DNA of 64,000 bases. Origin: Aphrocallistes beatrix. Its lineage: Eukaryota; Porifera; Hexactinellida; Sceptrulophora; Aphrocallistidae. The position numbers and the translations under genes are program-made. The stretch spans positions 3,835,104-3,899,103 of the forward strand of contig OY725492.1 of the NCBI GenBank assembly GCA_963281255.1, written 5' to 3'. The notes beneath the pieces were generated by a model. The model made no database searches and had not been told where the DNA came from. It was given only the letters and a program-made list of their open reading frames with translations. Of this stretch, positions 9,767 through 18,919 are shown one piece after another; position 1 is the stretch's first letter; each line of letters starts with the position of its first letter.

Positions 9767-12700
9767 TCACAATAGTTTTGAGGAGAGCATGGGAGGCAAA
9801 CTAGGCGGCATCTCATGTCCCCTCCAGAGATGTTGTAGCTTGTAGCCTCTCATTTCGCTCCTCTCCTGTTCTAGCCAGTACAACATCTGCACGATGTCTC
9901 GTGACATCTTCTGGTTGTAGTTGAAACCGCGGTAAGTGACAATGTCACCAAATTCCTTCCTCAGTCTCAACAGCACAGGTAGGATTCGATTGGAGACATT
10001 CTTTAATCGTTTATTCATTCTTTCGCGGCACCTGCTTTCATCAAGCTGTGCGGTAGCAGGACCTGTGAAAAACCGCAGAGGATCGGATGCACTTCGCTCA
10101 AACGATTCTAACTCTTTGAGGATACACTCTCGTTTGGAGATGTCCCTTGCAACCTGCAGCCAGAGGTCCAGAGCAGTGTGGGTTCTGGTGGGAGCTGTCT
10201 GTGTCCCATACTTGATGGCCATCTCAGACTGAGCGAGTCCCGGCGTCTCTAACACCTCCCAGATCTGGTACAGCTTCTCCTGAACCAGATGGTCGTTCTT
10301 CTCACTGCTTCGTGATGGAGACGCTAGATACATTATGAGGATGATGTGATGTCAGCCTCAAGCTACACATGAAGTAAGAACAGTGCCAACCATTAGACTG
10401 ACTAATCTCCAGCTCAGCTCCCTCCGTCACATTCCAGAACCCAGGCGTGAATTTGCTCCCCTCTTTCTTCCCCTCCTTCACAACGACAGCCTCTGCCTCC
10501 CTGGCCTCTACCTCATCTTCGCTATCCTCTGAATCGAACAGGTGGAAGATGGCGCCCAGGAAGTCCCCATCTCTCTGTGCGCTCCACATCAGATAATCCT
10601 CCGCCGTGAAGTGGGACTCCCACCATCTCCTCCACGAGTTGTACAGCCTCTGCCGGCTGGCCTTGCTGCTCTCTACCTCCCTCCTCTCCGCCACACCCCT
10701 CGCACCCTTCCTGCCCGCCCGCTGACCCTGATAGCTGTGCGAGTAAGTCCAGGCCTCTCTGCCTATAAATGACAAAACTATCACGCTACACGATCTTAGT
10801 ACGAATACTAACCACACCGTTACCTTCTTCCCCCCAGGGAGGAGAGCTCCCTCTCACAAGGGTTGAGTTGAGAATTCGATGCCTCTTCGGAAGGCGCAGA
10901 GTTGAGTTGGAGGTGTAGTTGTCAGGAAGTTTTAGCTGAGATAGACTGGGTGTGGGCAGGATCTCAGGGTAGGATTCGAAATCGGAGTGTTGTGCTGATA
11001 GCATTTGCTGTAATTCTGCATACACCTGTGTGGTTACAATATATTCTAGTATTACAAGTTCATATTTGTCCCATAGCTCCGTACAATGAATGACGTAGCA
11101 ACCAAATACCGTAATAATATTTGGATATTAATCGTGAATGTAAAACTGGGCTATCTTGCTAAATCCCTTTCAAACCCTTCATTCGTACAGCTAAACTTGA
11201 ACAATAGAGAATCAGTCAATTTGGTCATAACATGTGATACAACAAACAATAAATGCAAGCACTCAGACTATCACGCTGTGGTCTCTCCTCCTGTAAATCT
11301 TGTCATCAGCTGCTGACCGATGAACTTTCCAGCCATGCTCTTGATTTGCTGGCCTCCGTCTTTCCTGCAGTAGAAGTACCCTATCACATTCGCTCCGTTG
11401 AGACAGATGCCCACCATGCACAGGAGCATCCATTGGAGCTTGAGTGAGATTAGAGCTGAGAGGAGGAATATCAGCCAGACGAGGGGGCACATGATGAGTC
11501 CCACCCAGAACAGCTGACTCTCAAAAGGAATCGGCTGCCAATCCTTCTTAGACTCAAACATCCACTGACTGTTTCCTTCCTCGTCTACATAATTCCACCA
11601 ACGGAGACCGACTAAGAGACGACCTGTCACATTTTTGATCGTCCAGAAATCGAGCGAGAGAAATATCACCACCAAGAGAAATTTAATCACAAAACTACTG
11701 CTCAGCAGGTTACAAATGATGTAAATGATCAGAGCTGATAGGCGAAAGAAGAGATGGAAAAAGGAAGCGATCGGATGCTTCTTGTTAGGGACGATAAATC
11801 CAGAATCCATAGCAACTCAATTCTCAACTCAGTTATGCGAGTACTCAGTCAGTCTGAATATAGCTACTATATTAAAGCACTGATGGAATATATTATGGGT
11901 GAATTGCACAAGCAAATATAAAACTGAAAATACTAGATACATTGTAGTAGCAGAATTATGTCCCAAGTGATCAGTCAAATGCTGGTTCAGTCTAAACCAG
12001 CATGATCATAAAATGTAAACATTTATTTTTCCCAATATTTACTTTAATTGACTCGTTCAATCTAAAGCATAATTACTTTATACAATAAATTAAACACTTT
12101 CGACTACTATTTATGGCCTAATTTGAAAAAAACACTTTTACTTGACTAGTATATGTCTATTCATGACCAGCAATTGAGTCCAGGGGCGAATTGGGATACT
12201 TGAGTAGCCCTGGCAAATTTCCCGAGTAGCGGCCCACCGGGCATTTTCCAGGTGTTTCATAGCCCAATCCACCCCTGGTTGAGTCTTGTAAGGTTGGGGT
12301 CTGAGATATAGCACAATGACATTGAAACTAACATCGTTATGTGCAAGAAGGCATCTTTAAAGATTTGTCTAACATTAGTCTCAAATCAAAAGGAATCAGA
12401 TTTAAAGCTAGTCTCAGTTCTAAGTCTTTCTTATTCCTTTTTTAAGATATTGGAACTCATGGAAGTGACGAAGAAAAAATAGAGAGCGACCATTAATGTC
12501 AGTTTACCCATCTCAGGGATTAATATAAGATCTTAATTGGAGGGATGGGAAACTATATTACACGTACATTGGATAATACTGCAGGCAGGTGCACTCTCAA
12601 ATACTATCATTCATATTCCGAAACCTATCTCACCACTGAAAAGTGGGGGGGGGGGGGTTCCCCCTCCCCACTTTGCCTAAGTTTACGCCTATGCTTACAA

Positions 12701-15231
12701 TGATCTCACCTGTTTCAACTCTTCTCCTTCGTATAACTTGTTATCCATATCGTCAGCTAGAGAGGGCGCTATCTCCTCTGTCAGGGGGTTAAAGACAGGT
12801 TCGAAAGGTCGCAACAAGACGGTAGAGTGTGGGTTTCGGTCACAGATTCGTAGACCCGTCACTTCTAGGATCGGTTTGCCCTGCCTCTCGATGAGAATCG
12901 TATTCGGCTGTTCGAGTGGCCCATCTTTGTTGATGGGATCAGGTCCTAGTACTGGGTGCTCATTAGGTGCACGGGTGGACAGCTGGTTCTGAGTGAGGCC
13001 GTCCTCGTGAGAGGTGTAGGAGAGCTGAGAGAGAGGGGGGGTGTATGTGGAGGATCCTCTCTCATACTTTTTGGGAGGAAAAGAGTGCTGAGAGCCTAGC
13101 TTGTCTGTGTAGGGAGTGGAGGTGTCAGATGTCGCATTGGAGTTGATCATACCTTATCAACCGTACAATAGTAATCTGTGCTGAGGAATAGGTGACATTG
13201 TTATCCTACCTTACCTACAGTGCCGTTTCTAACTGAGGTAGAAATTTCGCGCTGTTTCACACCAGCCACAATTCCGTACAACAAGGGAGGTAGCTCCTCC
13301 TCTTCACTAGTTAGCGACTCATCACTCTCCTCCCCTACTACCTTCCTTTCCCTATTCAGTTTCTCCTGCAGGTGTTGAGCGCGTAGCTCAGTCTCAAACT
13401 GGAGTAATTTAGAATCGATTTTATCTGTCAGGGAGAATTCACTGACTGAGACTGCTCCATCATCATCATCAAAATCTGCCTCCCTAAGTTTGTACGAACA
13501 GTCAAGTACATCCCAAATGAAAATTCATATTACCAAATCTAATTGCCTTGAGTATTATGATTTTTTTAAAATTCTAAAATAATTCTAAAATAATCTTGCT
13601 CTTAAATAATCTCGCAGGATCTTACTTTTCGAAACCAGTGACAGGCATTGAGTGAGTTTTATCAAACTTTTTCCGATGAGGAGCTAGATTGTACTGTGAT
13701 TTGGGTTCAAATTTAGGAATTTCCACTTCAGAGAGAAGATGTCCGAATCGGACCCTTTGCTTAGTTCGGTGCTCTGTACTCTGTTTGGAGAAAGTGCTGG
13801 TAGGCAGTTTTTCAAGAGCACTAGTGCGAGAAGAGCAAACCTAAGAAGAAAACGCAATAATCTACAAAGCTATTCGAGGTTTCCTCACTTTCCACGAATG
13901 TCTAATTTTATGAATTCTGATAATGATATTTTACTCTAATAAAAAGATTTAATAGTAGATTATTCGCTCAAATATCCACAATGTTTGATGAATCCAACCT
14001 TACACTATTAAATTTTACCGGGAGCTTTATATTTAGGAAAATATAAAGCTCCTGGTAAAATTTAATAGTGTAAGTAGCTAGCGTCGAAATTACACAGTTA
14101 TGAGGGGAAAGCAGAATTTATCGAAAAATAGTAGGAAAAATGATCAAAATTGAAAAATAAAATAAGAGGAATTTGATCGAAAAGTTTTCCGATGTCGGAA
14201 AACTTTCGATTAAATTTCTATTTATTCATCCTCTAGTCGAATTTGGTATAAAGCATTTTCGATCATTTTCAACATCTGAACACTTTTTGATCAAATTCTT
14301 ACAAAACAAGTTTTCGATAAAATTCTGACTTAATTTTGGATCAAAATCAGGCTGCTCATTATGAGGTTACACACCGTACTAAATGACTGTTCAAGATGCT
14401 CTATTTTGGAAAATCTCCTTTCTTTTCTCTCGGACTCAGTCTTCACAGAGGTTACAGTGATATCATCGAGCTCCTTCAGATTATTTTCACTCCCAAATAA
14501 GAGACCTGTCTTAATGACTGGCTTTTGTTTCCTAGCAGCTTTCACTCTCTCTATGCACTCAAACCTGAGTCTATGTATGGATAACGCATCTGAGGTGTTC
14601 CAAGCTAGCTGAGCTCTAAGTCTGCTCATATTCGCAGCGATACTGAACAGCTCCTTATCCTGATTCGCAGTCTAGATAGAAATACCGTGTACACTAGAGT
14701 GGTAGCCTCCAACGAATAATCGCCCATCCAAGAGGGTGCTGAAATTTGTTGTTACCCTTGCTATTCTACAATCGCAATTCCCTCTTATCTTCAAATCACT
14801 CGGATGATTACAATTATTGGAAATTCTCATTTAATCTAAAATAATAGATAACATGGACATGAATGATAAAGCACCTTTTCTCTTTGATGCAGCGCCCTCG
14901 CTGCGTGTTTAATTGCGTCCATGAAGAGCTCTTGTGCACCCCACACCATCTCCACAGCCACTAGCCGCCTCACCTCCTGGTTCTCACGCGGGGACAGGAA
15001 AGGATCACTAACCTGCATCTGGAAGTCGCCCCATTTCGCAGTCATTTCCCCGAGAATGATGGATGCGAACTGCTTCTGATCTCCTACCCCTACCTCCAAC
15101 ACTTCCTTCAGCGGCTGCAGTCTAGCTAGCATCATGACCTGCAGCTCTTCAAGGGAGGTGGGAGGGACCAGGACGGCACGGTCTGGGGGGATGTCGCGGG
15201 GGTGAACGACCTTCTCTACTGAAGCTTGCAT
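9767..15231 (-). CDS. CCDC87: CCDC87-like protein, eight exons
   Basis: Exons: 15231-14875, 14671-14371, 13725-13626, 13483-13215, 13152-12710, 11025-10824, 10762-10391 and 10323-9767. All junctions are GT..AG with consistent phase, giving 866 residues; human CCDC87 is 849. Recognisable in order are an N-terminal helical part (VPPTSLEELQVMML), IPKF..K.., LPPLLYGIVAGVKQ, VTGLRICDRN, VYAELQQML, NSWRRWWESHFTAEDYL, the acidic FLGAIFHLFDSEDSEDE, and the C-terminal coiled region FERSASDPLRFF ... DIVQMLYWLEQER. CCDC87 is a sperm/flagellum-associated protein with no known enzyme activity. Intron 5 (12709-11026) contains the TVP23 gene on the same strand and a hAT MITE; intron 2 contains two hairpin repeats. 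Family assignment rests on collinear motifs recalled from the human protein. Confidence 0.8.
11271..11810 (-). CDS. TVP23: TVP23 (FAM18) Golgi membrane protein
   Basis: A single exon codes 179 residues (human TVP23B is 205, yeast Tvp23 199). The family sits in late Golgi/TGN membranes and takes part in retrograde sorting. Signatures are KHPIASFFHLFFRLSAL at the N-terminus, DFWTIKNVTGRLLVGLRWWN in the middle, SRLFW-like ESQLFWVGL, and NVIGYFYCRKD near the end. Four hydrophobic segments are visible. The ATG at 11810 begins MDSGFIVPNKKHP, directly before the conserved start. The gene lies wholly within CCDC87 intron 5 on the same strand, so it needs its own promoter and terminator inside that intron. 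Confidence 0.9.
   Translation of the reverse strand: MDSGFIVPNKKHPIASFFHLFFRLSALIIYIICNLLSSSFVIKFLLVVIFLSLDFWTIKNVTGRLLVGLRWWNYVDEEGNSQWMFESKKDWQPIPFESQLFWVGLIMCPLVWLIFLLSALISLKLQWMLLCMVGICLNGANVIGYFYCRKDGGQQIKSMAGKFIGQQLMTRFTGGETTA
12181..12277. mobile_element. hAT-type MITE with 8-bp target duplication
   Basis: The 97-bp element has terminal inverted repeats CAGGGGCGAATTGGGATA and, reverse-complemented, CAGGGGTGGATTGGGCTA. It is flanked by ATTGAGTC (12173-12180) and GTTGAGTC (12278-12285), seven of eight bases identical. CAGGGG termini and 8-bp duplications are typical of hAT transposons. It sits in CCDC87 intron 5 upstream of TVP23. Confidence 0.8.
12640..12674. repeat. Poly-G tract within an inverted repeat
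   Basis: AAAGTGGGG (12640-12648) and CCCCACTTT (12666-12674) are exact inverted repeats enclosing a run of 13 G (12645-12657). It lies in CCDC87 intron 5, about 35 bp from the exon 5 donor. Confidence 0.6.
14000..14073. repeat. 35-bp-arm perfect-length hairpin
   Basis: The arms 14000-14034 and 14039-14073 are reverse complements with one mismatch around a 4-base loop (AGGA). The arm starts TTACACTATTAAATTTTACC. It lies in CCDC87 intron 2. It resembles a foldback MITE; no target duplication is clear. Confidence 0.8.
14176..14210. repeat. Small hairpin in CCDC87 intron 2
   Basis: ATCGAAAAGTTTTCCGA and TCGGAAAACTTTCGAT are inverted repeats separated by TG, with one bulged A. Related GATCGAAAA/TTTTCGATCA words recur up to 14345, suggesting decayed copies of one repeat. 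Confidence 0.55.
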
Positions 15232-15640
15232 ACAGCTATATTCTCTGAATAGGTTTTGATTCACAAATAATTACAATAGCGGCCGCGCAGAGTAAATATC
15301 AGCTAAAAAATACCGGCCGGCAGACCAATAATGCAGCTTCAGTGACTCAAAGGAACGTCAAATGTGAAAGCTACAAATTGAAATAGCATACATTTCGTGC
15401 TTTTTCAGTAATATGAATGCAATACTAACTGAATAAAAATTATTGTCTGTATGCATCCTCGATACTCGTAGTGAAACACAAATAAATTGCAAATAAATAA
15501 AATATATAATTCTTACTAGGCTCAGCGACAAGTGGGAATACTTCAGAACACAAATTATTCCAACTTTGTTGCGTCTAGTGAGAATTCCTAAGAACGCAGA
15601 ACACAGATGAATAAATGTTTGCATTAATTACAATAAACAT
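15232..15640. other. Spacer upstream of CCDC87
   Basis: No gene is supported. A 60-70 bp segment near 15535-15595 (GGAATACTTCAGAACACA, then CCAACTTTGTTGCG) resembles one near 16655-16725 (GGAATATTTCAAAAACATA, then CCAACTTCGTTGTG), so both are probably decayed copies of one interspersed repeat. Confidence 0.35.
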
Positions 15641-16087
15641 CTAAAACAATTGTAAAGAATAAAAAGGATTATCAGACAATACAAACAAAATGCCAGAATT
15701 AGAAATGGCAATACCACATGGTCGAATGAATTCTCCTTTTTCGTTCCCTTTTCTTCCAATGGTGTGTATTAGCTCTTCGGAGTTTGATAGTATCTTGACG
15801 ATATGTGGTGGCCGTAATACATATTTCCTAAGAGAGTAATGCGGTGCTTCCAGTTGGACAACCTCCCCGAACTGCTCTATCTGGGACTGAAGGAGAGAGA
15901 GGGTGGGACAAGAGAAGGAGAGGTTGGGGAGTGGGGTGGGAATGCACAGCTGCTGCTTGGCCTGTTGGTACATGAGTACTGCTTGCTCGTGAGTGGGGAG
16001 GTTGATGTTACTCCTACTCAATTGTCTCAGTTTCAGCTGAGCTTGATCCAACTCTTCGATGGCTGCGATCCGAGCTGTGGAAGTCAT
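15641..16087 (-). CDS. Short coiled-coil/NHL-repeat protein or fragment
   Basis: A 148-residue single-exon frame. The N-terminal part is helical and Gln-rich (QAQLKLRQL, QQAKQQLC). Near the C-terminus comes one NHL-like blade unit: HTIGRKGNEKGEFIRPCG then GILFVLSDN. NHL proteins normally have five or six such blades forming a propeller; this frame stops after one. A GTATTG donor-like site lies just before the end, so a downstream exon is possible but not found. It may be a decayed paralogue of the larger NHL gene at 22.7-24.0 kb. Confidence 0.45.
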   Translation of the reverse strand: MTSTARIAAIEELDQAQLKLRQLSRSNINLPTHEQAVLMYQQAKQQLCIPTPLPNLSFSCPTLSLLQSQIEQFGEVVQLEAPHYSLRKYVLRPPHIVKILSNSEELIHTIGRKGNEKGEFIRPCGIAISNSGILFVLSDNPFYSLQLF

Positions 16088-16336
16088 CTCGAAGTTGTGT
16101 GACTTGTTGACAGAGTGTCCCTCCTCTCGATCAGCTGATTAATCGGCATTGAAAGTGAACTCGATTCGAGCGGTGATTCAATGGAAATGGGAAATTGTGT
16201 CGTAAGGTACGACATTTTGAATATTGGTTGCCATTGCTTATGATTTTAGAACAATTTTGTTGAATAGAAATATTATACTGTAACTAAGACACAATCTGCA
16301 TTATATGTAATATGAGAATAACAGATATAGTAGGTC

Positions 16337-16581
16337 GATGCAGGACTCTCAACTCTCACGATTTCGGGAAAATGTTACGATCTCACGGCGGACTCTCCAA
16401 ATTTGTCTCAAAATATCACGGCGCTTCTATCAAATCTCACAATTTTCGAACTCTCTCAGGTTGAGAGCCCTGATCTGATACGATTGTGTCTTACAAATAA
16501 TTATTTATATAATGTCTCACGACAGAATCGTGAGATTTATGAAATCTCACGATTTCAAGCCTCGCAGGTTGAGATCCTGTC
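16337..16581. mobile_element. Nested MITE-like repeats with CTCTCAAC termini
   Basis: GATGCAGGACTCTCAAC (16337) and GTTGAGAGCCCTGATC (16460-16475) are imperfect inverted termini of a roughly 140-bp unit. A third terminus of the same type (GCAGGTTGAGATCCTGTC) lies at 16564. The interior repeats TCTCACGATTTC and its complement. No coding capacity is seen. Confidence 0.5.
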
Positions 16582-16929
16582 AATGGTTGCAACAGGAACG
16601 GCCATAAAATTATGGAATTAAAAGTGGTTACATAAGATGGTGTCAGATTAGCGATGAATAAGTAGGAATATTTCAAAAACATACATTGCTCCAACTTCGT
16701 TGTGCCGATTAGGAAATATGTATCATTCCTTTTTACGAAAATCTTGGCGCCGAAAATATCCAAAACTAATTGGAGAATTGAAGGCGCTAGAATATTAATC
16801 AGAAAATCCATCTAGTTTTAATATTTAACAAGCGCGCTTCGCTTGCTTGCGCTACGCGACTTGCGGACACTTCGTATCCGCAGAGTCGCCCTGCGGGCGC
16901 CTGGGATTACTCAATCCAGCCTATTTTGT

Positions 16930-17770
16930 TAATTTATATAAATATTTTAAACAAAGGTTAACAAATAATTTATCATATCGATCAGAAAATACAATATCCG
17001 AATTCTACACCACTAAACCCCATGTCAATCGTTGAAAGCAAGTTTCCAACATATTTTTGAGATTTGTTTACTTTATATATCTAATGTAAACAAAAGTAAA
17101 CAAATAATTTATCATATAGACCTGAAAATATGATATTCGAAATCTACACCCCTGAAAACCCCATGTCAATCGTTGAAAGCAAGTTTCCAACATATTTTTG
17201 AGATTTGTTTACTTTATGTATCTAATGTAAACAAAAGTAAACAAATAGTTTATCATATAGACCTGAAAATATGATATTCGAAATCTATACCCCTGAAAAC
17301 CCCATTTCAATCGTTGAAATCAAGTTTCTAACATATTTTTGAGATTTGTTTACTTTATGCACCTATTGTAAACAAAAGTAAACAAATTAATTATCAGATT
17401 TACTCGAAAATATGATATTCGAAATCTACGCCCCTGAAAACCCCATTTCAATCGTTGAAAGCAAGTTTCTAACATATTTTTGAGATTTGTTTACTTTATG
17501 CACCTATTGTAAACAAAAGTAAACAAATTAATCATCAGATTTACTCGAAAATATTATATTCGAAATCTACGCCCCTGAAAACCCCATGTCAATCGTTGAG
17601 AGTAAGTTTCTAGCATAATTTTGAGATTTGTTTACTTTATATATCTAATGTAAACAAAAGTAAACAAATAATTTATCATATAGACATGAAAATATGATAT
17701 TCGAAATCTACACCCCTGAAAACCCCATGTCACCCGTTGGAAGCTAGTCTCTAGCATATTTTTCAAAATT
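16930..17770. repeat. 141-bp tandem satellite, about six units
   Basis: The word AACCCCATGTCAATCG or a variant recurs at about 17016, 17158, 17300, 17441, 17582 and 17722, a spacing of 140-142 bp. Each unit also contains TTTGTTTAC...GTAAACAAAAGTAAACAAA, which is itself a small inverted repeat. Units differ from each other at a few percent of sites. Confidence 0.85.
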
Positions 17771-17775
17771 CATCA

Positions 17776-18252
17776 AATGTTGATATAATAATTATATAAT
17801 AATTGTATAATAATTGTATAATAATTATATAATAATTATATAATTATTATACAATTATTATATAATAATTATATAATAATTATATAATTATTATATAATA
17901 ATTATACAATTATTATATAATAATTATATAATAATTATATAATAATTATATAATAATTATATAATAATTATATAATAATTATATAATAATTATATAATAA
18001 TTATATAATAATTATATAATAATTATACAATAATTATATAATAATTATATAATAATTATATAATAATTATACAATAATTATATAATAATTATATAATAAT
18101 TATATAATAATTATATAATAATTATATAATTATTATATAATAATTATATAATTATTATATAATTATTATATAATTATTATATAATTATTATACAATAATT
18201 ATATAATTATTATATAATAATTATACAATAATTATATAATTATTATATAATA
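17776..18252. repeat. AT-only microsatellite array
   Basis: Nearly 480 bp composed of an 11-bp unit (ATAATAATTAT) that switches between orientations several times, so the array can fold on itself. Occasional ATACAATT variants are the only bases other than A/T. Confidence 0.9.
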
Positions 18253-18350
18253 CGCATTGTTTCTCTAATATCCTCAAGCGCCCACTGGGTAAATCTGCAG
18301 ACACGCAGTGTCTGTAAGCCGCGCAGCGCAAGCAAGCGAAGCGCGCTTGT

Positions 18351-18919
18351 ATATAAATACTCTTCTAGAAATTATAATAGAATGAACAGATCAAATTTCC
18401 TTTTTGATCTGATCTCTCGAAATATATATATCATTATAATTAATTTGATTTTCTGCAGAATTCTCTTATTAGTGAGCAAATATGATAAGAACCAGCTAAC
18501 AAAACACAAAAAAGCCACAAAGCCCTTTTTCGTCTATTTTTGTTACACAAAGTAGTACAATATTATTGTTTTAATTATTTATGAGGTTTTCAACTGGAAT
18601 TAAAATTTATTTACAACACAATAATAACTGTATACTACTATCACACGAAAAATTAATAATATTCTCAAGCTTTTGACGATAATTCGTATTAACAATAGAC
18701 ATGAGATCACCAAGGGTATTACTTTCAGAAAGCTGAAGCAATCTGTAAGCATGATCAGATTCATACTCTGCATTAACAGTTCTTTTTCAGAGATAATTGT
18801 TTGCCCACTCTAATTGTGGTATCAATTAGACCTGAATATGCGTAAATTTTGATAGAATATAACAGTATTTAATTATGAAGTTGGAATGGAAGAGAGAAGT
18901 AATATTCTAAATCAGAATA
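18351..18919. other. Intergenic, upstream of the discoidin-like receptor
   Basis: AT-rich, with no supported feature. It presumably holds the promoter of the following gene. Confidence 0.4.

Larger units (their letters stand above)
16828..18350. mobile_element. Composite element: GC-rich TIRs, satellite core, AT microsatellite
   Basis: Perfect 26-bp inverted termini begin ACAAGCGCGCTTCGCTTGCT (left 16828-16853; right 18325-18350, reverse complement). Similarity continues inwards for about another 35 bp at lower identity (CGCGACTTGCGGACACT against CGCGGCTTACAGACACT). The left terminus can fold into a hairpin (GCGACTTGCGGA with TCCGCAGAGTCGC). The interior is a 141-bp tandem satellite then an AT-only array. 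This layout (subterminal hairpins, ~150-bp tandem core, microsatellite) recalls non-autonomous DINE/Helentron-type elements, but a true Helitron lacks long TIRs. No transposase frame is present. Related pieces occur at 6567, 40690, 43692 and 44121. Confidence 0.75.

Noticed and set aside
10542-10772. Open frame opposite CCDC87 exon 7
   Set aside because: It is a shadow of the real minus-strand exon, whose phase and homology are clear.
17840-18250. CRISPR-like regular repeat
   Set aside because: The AT array has no unique spacers and the host is an animal; it is a microsatellite.
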